Assembly (NCBI GenBank): GCA_963989385.1 | Contig: OZ022509.1 | Location: 79,754,667-79,818,666, forward strand | DNA from: Ctena decussata | Lineage: Eukaryota; Mollusca; Bivalvia; Lucinida; Lucinidae | Direction: 5' to 3' | DNA: 64,000 nt | In this document: piece after piece, positions 48,188 to 58,906 of the stretch | Layout of the letters: the number at the start of each line of letters is the position of its first letter | Numbering within the stretch: the stretch's first letter is position 1 | Notes under the pieces: model-generated | What the model was told of the DNA's origin: nothing | Databases searched by the model: none | Seen by the model: only the letters and a program-made list of their open reading frames with translations | Program-made: the position numbers and the translations under genes

Positions 48188-48256
48188 AGGGGTGTATCTG
48201 AATGGCTAGACGGAGTTGTCAAGGTCGGTCTGGGTTCGAATCCTCTGTAGTCCAGT
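48188..48256 (+). repeat. tRNA-like sequence
   Basis: 'tatctgaatggctagacgg' and 'ggttcgaatcc' stand at A- and B-box spacing. The ends do not pair. Confidence 0.45.
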
Positions 48257-48425
48257 GGGTATTTTTATTTTTCAACTATAGCATTGATTTTTATAAAGAG
48301 AGCGAAAGGGGGGATGTGTCCAAAGTACAGTGGGCCTCTTACAGCCACTGGTTTTCCGACCACTAGGCTACGAAAACCCTATACTTCTGTACAGATGAGT
48401 GGACAAAACAAACAATAACATTGAT

Positions 48426-49256
48426 ACGGGCCAACTCTCCTACCTTTCAATATCTACAATAGTAGATTTGCGCATAGCTTCGTATACATTCAATCTCTGA
48501 CAACTGCGTCAGGGAGTTAACGCTTTGTCTCAGTGGTTAGAGCATTGGACTATCACCCGGGAGTTCCGGGTTCGAATCCCAGCAAAGGTCGGGAATTTTT
48601 TCACTATGCTTTGGTCCGTTTGTTGCGGCAGCAATGTCGTAAGATGGGGGCTCTCCGGGATAGGACATCATAAGCCAAAATGGCTTTCAGTCATCATAAA
48701 TGATGACTTCTTTGAAGTGGGGGAGTGTTACGGGCCAGCTCTCCTACCTTTCCATATCTACAATAGTAGATTTGCGCATTGCTTCGTATATATTCAATCT
48801 CTGACAATTGCGTCAGGGAGTTAACTCTTTGGCTCAGTGGTTAGAGCATTGGACTATCACCCGGGAGGTCCGGGTTCGAATCCCAGCAAACGACTGGAAT
48901 TTTTTCAGCTATGCTTTGGTCCGTTTGTTGCGGCAGCAATGTCGTAAGATGAGGGCTCGTCCGGAATAGGACATCAAAAGCCAAAATGGCTTTCAGTCAT
49001 CATAAATGATGACTTCTTTGAAGTGGGGGAGTGTTACGGGCCAACTCTCCTACCTTTCAATATCTACAATAGTAGATTTGCGCATAGCTTCGTATATATT
49101 CAATATCTGACAACTGCGTCAGGGAAGTAACTCTTTGGCTCAGTAGTTAGAGCATGGGAATTTCACCCGGGAGTTCCGGGTTCGAATCCCAGCAACCGTC
49201 TGGAATTTTTTCAGCTATGCTTTGGTCCCTTTGTTGCGGCAGCAATGTCGTAAGAA
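48426..49256 (+). repeat. Tandem array of ~305-bp tRNA-like units (2.7 copies)
   Basis: Units start at 48426, 48730 and 49036 with 'acgggccaactctcctacc'. The third stops at 'cagcaatgtcgtaag'. Each holds a tRNA-like part with A box 'ctcagtggttagagcattgg', an ATC anticodon position and B box 'gggttcgaatccc'. It also holds short perfect hairpins: atctac-aata-gtagat, ctgac-gtcag, agcca-tggct and agtcatcat-aa-atgatgact. The array ends 118 bases before the third coding exon. The tRNA-like parts lack good acceptor stems, so a SINE-derived tandem repeat is more likely than tRNA genes. Confidence 0.85.
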
Positions 49257-49373
49257 ACATCGATAAATCTGGACGGAAGCACCGCCTTGGAACGTTCCTT
49301 TTGTTGTCATTTACCGACTATACAGAATGGAGCTACATTTACTGTAAATTACGTTTTTTCTTTAAATTCTTAG

Positions 49374-49580
49374 GTCAGTCAGTCTGATTATGAAGTTTTG
49401 CTGAACGACGAGAGTGCCTTAATTAAGGATTTGATAGCTGCTCTTCAAAAAGCTACAGAAGATACTGAAATAGAAAGGAGGGAACTAAGAACAACCTATC
49501 TCAATATTCAGCAAACCAACAGAGAAGAGAAAGAAAAGATGCGCACAGAAATGCAAAAAATAAAAAAGGAAACCAAAAAG
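49374..49580 (+). CDS. CXorf38-like protein, third coding exon (coiled coil)
   Basis: Acceptor 'tttaaattcttag' and donor AAG|gtacta enclose 69 codons, phase 0 at both ends, residues 219-287 of the model. The sequence is strongly charged and helical: 'LIKDLIAALQKATEDTEIE' then 'NREEKEKMRTEMQKIKKETK', with hydrophobic residues at coiled-coil spacing. Joining to the previous exon keeps frame. It has no catalytic motif and probably drives self-association. The assignment to this gene rests on strand, phase and position rather than on recognised similarity. The next exon was not found before the window end. Confidence 0.72.
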
Positions 49581-49684
49581 GTACTAACATATGTACGGCA
49601 AATACAGTCTGTATGAAGTTAAACAATTAACCATGTGCTCTGCAATGGCCTGGTCTTTGTTTGCTCATATAGAATATGGCAGTA

Positions 49685-49862
49685 CAGTCAAACCTGTCTT
49701 AAGGGGTCGGCCAAGGGAAGGACAAAAAGTGGCTGCTAGAGCCAGGTGACCCCTTTATACAGGTTCATTTGCATTGTACTTTGGTTCAAGGGACCCAGAA
49801 TAGGTAGCTGCTTAAGACAGGTGATCCCTTAATAGAGGTGACCACATAAGCAGGTTTGACTG
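49685..49862. mobile_element. 178-bp pogo-like MITE with TA duplication
   Basis: 'cagtcaaacctgtcttaag' at the left and, reversed, 'cagtcaaacctgcttat' at the right, each bounded by TA. The interior has 'aggtgacccctttatacagg'. Confidence 0.85.
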
Positions 49863-50609
49863 TATGTATAGAAAAATAGTTTGAATGAATATAACGTTTG
49901 AATTTAACAACAAACGTTGATAGTTTCAATCTGTACCTAAAATGTAATGGGATGTATTGTACCATAGATATTTTTAGGCTGTTTTGTTTATATCAGCACA
50001 CTTGAAGCACCTGCGATACGCCATTGTGATACTCAGATTGCACTCTTTTCATTCAAAATGTTTTAGTAATTTCTCTTTATAGGGTTCTGCAACTCGATGT
50101 TTAATCCTCGCCGCTTTGTTTCCATGACCTGAATAGCCTACATACTGTGTAAAAAATATTATCTCAAATACTGCCCATCACATTTTTTATCTTTTGTTTT
50201 GTGGGAACAATGTAAGTTTCCACTTATGATGTTAAACCTACTGAGAATATATGAGTTATAGTCTCTATCTCGGTGAGCGTCAGTGGAAGCTGCATTATTT
50301 GTGAGCCGACATATTTAATTCCGTGTGCATTTACCAACTCAAAAATAATTTGCAATTACTGTGAATATTCAAATTTGTGTTTGTTCAGGGAAATGAGCAC
50401 TGTATTAAAAGTAGTTAGAAACTGCTGTTTGGATCAATTTTTATTTCGACATATAAGAATTTTGCGATATTCTATCGATTTTGGTGCATGGCATAGCTAT
50501 TATCATCAGTGGCCTCAGTGTATCAACCTACAGGCTATAAGTAATTTCAAATCAATCATCAAACATGAATAGTTACCTTCTAAAATGGAGATAAAATTAA
50601 AATCTAAAA
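49863..50609. other. Intron sequence, nothing recognised
   Basis: A plus-strand frame of 99 codons (50273-50572) shows no family motif and no paired splice sites. Confidence 0.4.
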
Positions 50610-50945
50610 TAGTTCCTTAAAGAAGGAGCATGGGCCTTACTTTTTAAGCCTCATCAGTGACCCTGACATGATCTGGTAACGAAAGCCTGTGAAAACATAC
50701 TGTAATTTCTCAATTTTGATAATGCAGGCGATTCAAATACTGGCAGGCGGTTCAAAAACTGGCTAGTATCAAAAACGGTCCAAAATAAATAAAAGCGATG
50801 ATCTAGAAATATGAGTCTAAATCAATCAAAAATTGCTGATGTCTTAGTGTATATATATATATCTGATCTGAAAGGCCTAGAATAGAATTTAGTCTGCACT
50901 ATGGATGATATACGGGGAGACGTTTCATGGCCACCACGCGGCACA
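50610..50945 (+). repeat. PLE 5'-side repeat, uninterrupted copy
   Basis: 'agttccttaaagaaggagc', 'cctcatcagtgaccctgac', 'gatctagaaatatgagtcta', 'ctgcactatggatgatatac' and 'ggggagacgtttcatggcc' follow the order of 32350-33095. Confidence 0.7.
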
Positions 50946-51739
50946 ACGCTAGATGCAGTTAAGTCAAATTAAAATGTAAAATATTTCCCTCAAGAGCAGA
51001 GAACACATTCGAAAGAAGGAACATGTGCCTGACTTCGAAGTTTCGGCTATTCAATAAAACTTTGTAAACTATTTTAAACCGTCACATCTGGTATAATATT
51101 ATGTGCATACTAAGATTAATTAATATCATACAGCTGATCCCGTCTTGAAGGAATAAAGCAAACAGATTAGCTAAATTTAAAGGCACCACTGGAACATACT
51201 GTGTCAGCTTTAACTAAGGTCTAAATGATATCTTAAGAATTAGTTCATGTAGCTTTGCTTTTTGAAAATTCATGCCGACGATAAAGTAATTGAATAGTTT
51301 TGAAGTTGTTTAATCTAGTTGTTTGTGTTTCAAAGTCTTGTTCCTGTGTGTCATCAGTAAAAGTATTTTGCAAATATTTGAAACTTGTCCCCTCTTTCTT
51401 TTCTCAGTTGGTGTAGCGTATAATGAATGAATGTGCAGATGAGTATCTACCTATTTGACAGGAAAGAAGAAGTCCTATTAGTAACTTATCACTGTATTCT
51501 TGTGCCGGAGGGGACTGAGCTGAAGCAATTTTTGCCACTTGTTTTTACTGTTATAAGCTCCATGGCTAACAAAACGCCAAAATAGAGTCAAAGTTAAGTC
51601 TCTGAACACGCTATTAATAGGCCATAAATGATACCGTATATAGCTGTGGAGCTGTGCAGCCTTTCAATTACTCAAAATCCCATTTCTTTCCTAGAATGGA
51701 GAAATTTCTAGTTTTTTTTATGTGCGCCATCAATTACAG
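50946..51739. other. Mostly unassigned sequence
   Basis: A short further copy of 'ccctcaagagcagagaacac' lies at 50988-51050. The rest shows nothing recognisable. Confidence 0.4.
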
Positions 51740-52075
51740 GTTTAAAAAAGAAAAGGAAAAGTCTCAGGAACTGACACAATTCAATCCCAGATCCCATTAA
51801 GACACCATGTGGGAAGAAGACAACACAAAAGTAGTCACCACCAAAGACATCATAAGTGGCATCCACGTGAACAGCCCTTTCTGTCCCTTGTAGGTTATCA
51901 TCGGGCTAGCCTTAATTTCACAACTATCATATTAATAACAGACATAGCAACACACAACACATACAACAGCCAGGAAGAACCAAAACAGAGGTGCCGACCC
52001 AGGACGGTCAGTAAAGAAATTACTGGGGGCTTACCCGGTTTTCGGTCGTGACCAAACCTCGCCCTTGGTTCTGCC
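51740..52075 (-). mobile_element. PLE-D 3' tail
   Basis: 'ctcaggaactgacacaattc', 'gtagtcaccaccaaagac', 'gggctagcctt' and 'aggacggtcagtaaagaaat' give, on the minus strand, the same module order as the PLE-A and PLE-B tails. Confidence 0.75.
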
Positions 52076-52489
52076 TTGGCTCTTACTTTATTCCATACAT
52101 ATTAGTGCATTTGAAGCACCAGGAACATATAGGTAGACTTTAGACTCGCATCTGTCTAAAAGATCAAATTCACCACTACCCTCTCGGATACTTTATCTCC
52201 AGATTTTAGAAAAGAACCTTTTGGATCGGGTTTGAGTGACACCATTATTCCTTATCATCCACAGTATGAACGGTATTCCTTAAACACAACAGTAACTGAT
52301 TTCTCTGGCCACTGTTATTATCTTATTTATTGATAGTACCACGTATTAGGAATTCAGTGCAAGATGCTCATCAGCTGTTTTATATAAACATATTTTCAGA
52401 AGTGTATGTAATGATTACCTACAACATACGTTTTTGGGAAAACGATACGTCAAAGCTTGAGTAATGATGAATAATTATTCACAATATAT
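52076..52489. other. Unassigned sequence
   Basis: Nothing recognised. Confidence 0.35.
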
Positions 52490-52860
52490 TTAGTGGAGAA
52501 TTGACAATTTAAACATATTTTGTGGGTACAGATCAAATAGCCTTACTTATATGTTATGAGCCATCAACACATATAATATGGGTACTCACCAATTATGCTA
52601 CGAGCGATCAAAATATATGTTATTGGTACTTAACAATTGCACTTGCTTAACATATAAGCCATCTAAGCGTGTTATTAGCTTTCAAACATATTTTGTGGGT
52701 ACTTAACATTTATGCTTATTTCACCTGTGTTAGCCATAAAGCACATGGTGTGGGTATTTTTCAATCACTCTCACAGCTCATGGGTACTCAGAAATTACAC
52801 TCACTCTACCAATTTATGCTGGAGAGGCTAATAAATATTACATCATCTCAACTTTTACTT
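52490..52860 (+). repeat. Degenerate tandem repeat, about 55-65 bases per unit
   Basis: About six units keyed on 'acatattttgtgggtactt' followed by 'aacaatt.atgctta' and 'gccat.aa'. The plus frame 52669-52887 is a shadow of it. Confidence 0.65.
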
Positions 52861-52885
52861 ACAAGACTATTTATTCTGATAGAGT

Positions 52886-53109
52886 AGTAGTAATACCCCT
52901 TCGGCACCAGCATACGGAATTTATGTTTCTCTGCTAGTATGCTATGCTAGAGCCTGTTTCAGATATGGAGACTTTGTTGAAAGAGGGAAGCTTCTCAACC
53001 GAAACTGTTGACATAGAGTTATCAGAAAGTAAAGCTTGTGCCGACAGTTAAAAAGTTTTATGGGAGACACCATGATCTCGTTGTTCCCGAAAATGTGGCC
53101 GTTTCTAAA
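52886..53109 (+). pseudogene. PLE-C fragment in forward orientation
   Basis: Readable as 'NTPSAPAYGIYVSLLVCYAR' and 'GDFVERGKLLNRN', then the reverse-transcriptase C-terminal 'FYGRHHDL'-like part. It stops at 'gtggccgtttctaa', where the minus-strand element begins, giving an inverted junction. Confidence 0.75.
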
Positions 53110-54480
53110 TGATAGTGGTCAAGGTACCCAAATCATAAGTCCGAACTCGTAGGTCATTTAAACATAGACAATTCCGGAATATTTTAGATACACAGACATG
53201 GACCCCAAAACAGAGGTAAATGAAGGTGGTCAAAGTACCCAAATCATAAGTCCGAACTCATAAGTACTTTTAACATTAATAATTCCGGAATATTTAAGAT
53301 GTACAGATATGGACCCACAAATATAGGTGTGGCAAGGTACTCGCAAGTAGTAAGCATCACCTGCTTATTATAATACCCCCGCCATATCTATGTATCAGTA
53401 GAAAAAGTAAGTGAAAAAGAAAGTCCGGTATTGGAAAGCTTAACTAAGCTTCGTCTGAGGCCATCAAATCAGAAATTAGTTCAGAAACGGACATATTGTA
53501 TGGATCAACAAGGTCATGGGACTCCCTTAAAACGTTTTAACTGACGATACAGGTTTTACTTTCTGATTACCCTGTGTCAACAGTTTACGGCTGAGCAGCT
53601 TACCTCTTTCAACAAAGTCATGATATTTGAAACAGCCGACTAGCTTAGAAACATAAATTCCGTATGTAGGTGCCGAAGGGATATTACTACTCAAAAATGG
53701 AAAGTTAACTATGGGACAATTGAAGCTGTCCCTTTTGCCACAAAGCCTAGTAGCAAGCTTTCCATTGTTAATATTGGGATAACAGTCTAAGTATGAGGCA
53801 TATGAACTGGACTCTGTGGTGTCTTTAATTTCAAGATCACATGGATAAATAAGGTCAATAAACTTCTTTCATTTACTCAGAGACAAAACATCATCTATGT
53901 ACCTGTAGGTAAAAATTGAATTACTGTGTCAGGTGTTTATCACCCTCTTTTATGAGCCCTTGTTTTAACTCCGCCTCATATCCGTAAAGGAACAAGTCGG
54001 CAAGTAAGGGGGAGCAGTAAGTGCCCATTGGAATGCAAACTGTCTGCTGAAAATTCTGTGAGCTAAACTCCACGTAAATATTGTCGATAAGAAATTCCAG
54101 CATTTTAGTGTCACCATTCTCAGAATATTTTGTATGAAAATCAGAGTACTCCTTAACAAAATATGTGTCCAGAAACCTAGAACAACATTTTTGTACCGAC
54201 GAAATCCCTTTTTATGAAAGAAACAATTTTTTACAATTTACTTTAATTTAGATGTTAATTTGTCATGTACAATTGTCGTATAAAGCGTAGAGAAATCGAA
54301 GGTTTTTATGGTATCCATATAAAAAGTGCTTGGGTTTTTAAACTATCCAAAAGTTGTTTACATTTTTTAGGATCCACATCTGATTTACGTCACTTCTCGC
54401 GTAAGATAGATCACAATAGTTCTGAAGACCATCCTGAACTCTGCAAGGATTTTTGTACGAATCTGAGCGAGAGAATTGGT
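53110..54480 (-). pseudogene. Penelope-like reverse transcriptase (PLE-C) with doubled 3' tail
   Basis: On the minus strand, in order: 'SGVNQMWILKN'-like block (about 54380), 'FVKEYSDFHTKYSENGDT' (about 54150), 'MLEFLIDNIYVEF' and the RT core 'CIPMGTYCSPLLADLFLYGY' (about 54040-53985), then 'YDIDDV'-like catalytic region and C-terminal remnants. Frameshifts and stops break it. The 3' tail occurs twice in tandem (53110-53215 and from 53220), each starting 'gtggtcaa.gtacccaaat'. It is inactive by sequence. Confidence 0.85.
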
Positions 54481-54544
54481 TGAGCACCTAGTCGAACCCG
54501 CAATATATCGTTGCTTATACGGATCTTTATGTAACTTAGGGGTC

Positions 54545-54588
54545 CAATACAGTTTGGAAAACAGGTTTAAACCCCTCAGTAGTTATTA
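54545..54588 (+). mobile_element. PLE-A tail, left part of a split copy
   Basis: 'ggtttaaacccctcagtagt' then 'tatta' matches the stretch that precedes 'ctgaccgtcccaag' in the 3450-5165 copy. The copy resumes at 58907. Confidence 0.75.
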
Positions 54589-55536
54589 GCTCACCTGAGC
54601 CAAAGGCTCAGAGGTGAGCTTATAGGATGCGAGTCGAGCCGCCGTCCGTCCGTGGGTGCGTGGGTGCGTCAACAATTTCAAACATAAATATCTCAAACAC
54701 CAGTAGGCTGATCGCAATCAAATTTTATCTGAAGCATCATTTTGGTGGGGGAAATGCTGCATTAGGTTTTGGTGCCGATCAGCTCAGAACTCTGGTTTCC
54801 ATGGCAACAGATAGCCCCCATAGGGTTATAATGGGAAAAATGGCGTCATCACGTTTTCTCGACTGTTTTTTATTAGATCCTTATCATACTTGCAGGTAAT
54901 GATAACATACAGAAGAGCTTGAATGAGTTCGATATTTGGCCGGATTCGAGCACAGACTTCGGAGTTAGCTGCCCTTGAGCGTTTGAAAAATATCCCATAG
55001 TGTTATAATGGGGGAAATGTCGTCATCACGTTTTCTCAACTGTTTTTGCTTAGATCCTTATCATACTTGCATACATAAAAGCTTGGATGAGTTCGAAATT
55101 TGGCCGGATTCGAGCACAGACTACGGAGTTAGCTGCCCTTGAGCGTTTGAAAAAATCCCATAGTATTATAATGGAGAAAACGTCATCACATATTTTTAGA
55201 AAATTTTGTCATCGCTCTATTGCCTACATTTCTCAACGGATTTTAAAATAACTTCACAAAAATGCAGGGCATGACAATATCTCGAGCAAGTTCGACTTTC
55301 AGGATGCTGCGCCCCAGGTCAAGGACACTGTGGCTATTTTTAGAAAAACTTTGTCAGCGCTCTAGCACCTAAATTTCTCAGCAGATTTTAAAATAACTTC
55401 AAACAAATGTAGGGCATGACAATATCTCGAGCAAGTTCGACTTTCAGGATGCCGCGCTTAAGGTCAAGGTCACTGTGGCTATTTTTAGAAAAACTTGATC
55501 AGCGCTCTAGCACATACATTTCTCAGCAGATTTTAA

Positions 55537-57614
55537 AGACATATGCGACCTTTCCGCCATTTTGATGTATTTGCAAAAAATGAAAGTAATCCCAGAGTCA
55601 ATATTTTATTATATCTGGGTAAGGGAATGGCTAATGTTTGTGGTTTGAATATCATTTTGGGCTCATTTTATTAGTTTGGGTTTAAAAATTGGCCATAAAC
55701 TTAAGGAAAATAGTAATATTCCGATTTTTGCAATTTTATCAATTTTTATATTAATTCATCATGTGTGTAAAGTAACTGGCAACTTACTAACCAATATGAT
55801 TTATTTCAATGCATATTATGCTTATTTGTTGTGTGCAAGCAAAATCCAAGTTATCTGTATGTGATACACTATCTTTTAAAGCTCTTTAGGTCGCCTGAAC
55901 GAAAGTTCAGGATGAGCTATTGTTGTCACCCCGGCGTCGGCGTCCGCGTCCGCGTCCGCGTCAGCGTCAGCGTCGGCGTCCGGATTGGATGTTTTGGTTA
56001 AAGTTTTTTAAAGACCTATATCTCCTTAACCTATAGATGAATTCATTTGATACTTGCACTGTAGGTAGATATTGGTCCAAAGTTTAACAGGGTACCACCC
56101 CCACCCCACTCCATGACCTTGATGTCAAGGTAATGGACTTAGAAAATTGGGAGTATTTTTGGACTGGATGTTTTGGTTAAAGTTTTATAAAGCCCAATAT
56201 CTCCTTAACCCATGGATGGATTCCTTTGATACTTGCACTGTAGTTAGATATTGGTCCAAAGTATTCCAAGGTGCTACCCCCAACCCCCTCAGTGCCCTTG
56301 ATGTCAAGGTCATGGACTTAGAAAATTGTCTTTTTATTGATTGGATGTTTTGGTTAAAGTTTTTTAAAGACACATATCTCCTGAACCCAGTGATGAATTA
56401 TTTTTATATTTGCACTTTAGTTAGATATTAGTCCAAAGTTTTGCCGAGTACTACCCCAAACCCGCTCAGTGACCTTGATGTCAAGGTCACAGACTTTGGA
56501 AATTTGTTCTTTATTAAAGTTTTCTAATTGCATACTGATTCATAATGCTTGGCAGAGATTTAGTTTACACTTGAACTGATGCTAGACACTTTTTTGAGTT
56601 TTTACAAAACACTGTATACTTACCCCACTGGATGACCTTGAAGTCAAGGTCATCGACTTAGAATTTTGCATTAAATATTTAGGTTAAAGTTTTATACTTA
56701 TGAAGACATAATTTCGCAATGCCACGATGGAATCAGTTGATACTAATACTTGGACTGATGTTAGATAATGGTTCAAGGTTTTGTTACATCCTAGCCCCCC
56801 CTCCCCCCCACACACACACCTACCCCCACCCTACCGCTTAGTTCTTTGACCTCAAGCTCATGGACTTTGAAATTTCATGTGGATTTTTTTTATTTTAACT
56901 TTATTTTAAGACTTATTTCTTAGATAACTTGTGTTTATAAACGTGTTGTCATTATGGACATGCTTACCTGAAGTTTTATGCATAGAAGTCCACACCTCCA
57001 AAGCGACTGTGTGATGGGCAAGCACCTATTCAGGCGAGCTATGCTGTCAGGCGACAGCTCTTGTTATATAAACGATTGCCACGTTATAAATGTGGGGATA
57101 GGGGTAGAGTTTGTTCATTACATGAGTAACAAGTACGGTGACCACTACTTTTCTTTTTAATTTCTATTTGATGAAAAGTTCGCCTCAGGAAAATAACATG
57201 TTTGGTGAGACTCTCAATGTATAGTGTTTCTGTAAGGTCCAAAATACAGCGGACAGGAAGATATTTTTAAGGATTTTTCGGCCGGCGACTAAAAATGTCT
57301 TTTCAACATTTTGTTTCATCTCGAAATACAAGCTTTTGGTTGGTAGGAGTAACATTTCCTATATCATTCTGACTAGACAACGTAATTATAGGCTATATAA
57401 AAGTCATCATTCAACTGATATTAACTACAAGGCTTGTTTGGTGCTTTTTTCGGGAAAGCAGTAGAGGGTGGTATCTTTCAAGTTCAGATTTTTTAAAATT
57501 TAATACGGCGACATATGGTTTTTATTTCAAAATTGATGAGCCAATATATGATTTAGAATACATACGAAATTTTATGCAGTTTTCAATGCAGAAAGTATTT
57601 GGCCGCATTTGCCT
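55537..57614. mobile_element. TTAA-flanked element inside the array
   Basis: TTAA stands at 55533-55536 and 57615-57618. Ends 'agacatatgcgacc' and, reversed, 'aggcaaatgcggcc' agree at 11 of 14 positions. Removing the element plus one TTAA restores an exact 145-base spacing of the host monomers (55412 to 57639). TTAA targets are used by piggyBac and Kolobok types; which applies is undecided. Its own length without the nested element is about 0.9 kb and no transposase was seen. Confidence 0.8.
55889..57063 (+). mobile_element. Second Helentron-like element with ~178-bp array
   Basis: Flanked by TTA on both sides (55886-55888, 57064-57066). The 5' part has a hairpin cctgaac-gaaa-gttcagg and a 'gcgtccgcgtccgcg' run. 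Then come four to five monomers of 177-179 bases keyed on 'ttggatgttttggttaaagt'. The 3' part has 'ttcaggcga' mirroring 'tcgcctgaa', then the stem-loop gctgtc-aggc-gacagc and 'tcttg'. The same plan as its host element 54589-58906, but unrelated in sequence. Confidence 0.82.
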
Positions 57615-58906
57615 TTAAAATAACTTCACACAAATGTAGGGCATGGCAATATCTCGAGCAAGTTTGACTTTCAGGGTGCTGCACCCAAGGTCAAGATCAC
57701 TGTGGCTATTTTTAGAAAAACTTGGTCATCGCTCTAGCACCTACATTTCTCAAGGGATTTTAAATCAACTTCACACAAATGTAGGGCATGACAATATCTT
57801 AAATAAGTTTGACTTCCAGGATGCTGCGCCCAAGGTCAAGGTCACTGTGGCTATTTTTAGAAAAACTTTGTCAGCGCTCTAGCACCTACATTTCTCAATG
57901 GATTTTAAAATAAATTCACACAAATGTAGGGCATGACAATATCTCGAGCATGTTCGACTTTAAGGGTGTTGTGCCCAAGGTCAAGGTCTTTGCGGCTATT
58001 TTTACGAAAACGTTGTCATCGCCCTAGCGCCTTCATTTCTCCATGGATTTTGAAATAACTTGACACAAATGTAGGGTATGACAATATCTGAGGCAAGTTC
58101 GACTTTCAGGATGCTATGCCCAAGGTCAAGGTCACTGTGGCTATTTTTAGAAAAACTTTGTCATCGCTCTAGCACCTACATTTCTCAATGGATTCTAGAA
58201 TAATTTCACACAAATGTAGGGCATGACAAGATCTCGAGCAAATTTGACTTTCAGGGTGCTGCAATAAAGGTTTTTGATTAGATCCTTATCATACTTGCAG
58301 GTAATAATAAAATACATAAGCGCTTGGATGAGTTCGAAATTTGGCCGGATTCGATCACAGACTACGGAGTTAGCTGCCCTTGAGCGCTTGAAAAAAATCC
58401 CATAGTCTTATAATGGAGAAAACAACGTCATCACATTTTCATTTTTCATCGGATCCTCTTCATACTTGCAGATAATGAGGATATGCATAAAAGCTTGGAT
58501 TAGTTAGCATTTCGGCTAGATCCCACCACTGACTATGGAGTACCTGCCCTGAGCATTCAAAAAATCAATGTCGCCTTTTTTTCTTGGTTTCTACTGATCC
58601 GATCCTTTTCAAACTTGCAGTTAATGAGGAAATGCATAATATCTTAAACAAATTCAAATTTAGGCCAGATCAGGCAAACCACTACGAAGTTAGCTGCCCT
58701 TGACAGCTCTGTCTATTGTGCTCTTGATCGGATACTTTTTAAATTTGCATATATTAAATGAGGGCATACATAATGTTTTGGATGAGTTTAATTTTCAGCC
58801 TGATTGGACCACTGACTGTGGAGTTAGCTGTCCTTGAGCATCTTAAATATCCCTATAGGTTTACAATGTCTCTCAGGTGAGCAATTGTTGCCCTTTGGGC
58901 TACTTG

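Larger units (their letters stand above)
54589..58906 (+). mobile_element. Helentron-like (HINE-type) element with 145-bp array
   Basis: Bounded by TTA at 54586-54588 and 58907-58909 in a PLE tail that is continuous without it. The 5' end is 'gctcacctgagc' within a hairpin. The 3' end has the mirrored 'ctcaggtgagc', then the stem-loop gccc-ttt-gggc and 'tacttg'. After a 'gtccgtccgtgggtgcgtgg' run come two monomer families. One (about 55190-55536 and 57615-58270) repeats at exactly 145 bases, keyed on 'gggcatgacaatatctcgag'. The other is about 175 bases (54835-55190 and 58270-58870), keyed on 'gttagctgcccttgagcg'. No protein is encoded. Interrupted by 55537-57614. Confidence 0.82.

Noticed and set aside
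48525..48592. Possible tRNA-Asp gene (and two repeats of it)
   Set aside because: A and B boxes are good, but acceptor and T stems do not pair properly and the unit is part of a tandem SINE-like array.
50273..50572. Candidate fourth exon of the CXorf38-like gene
   Set aside because: The frame lacks a convincing acceptor/donor pair in phase 0, and its composition is cysteine/isoleucine-rich, unlike the preceding coiled coil.
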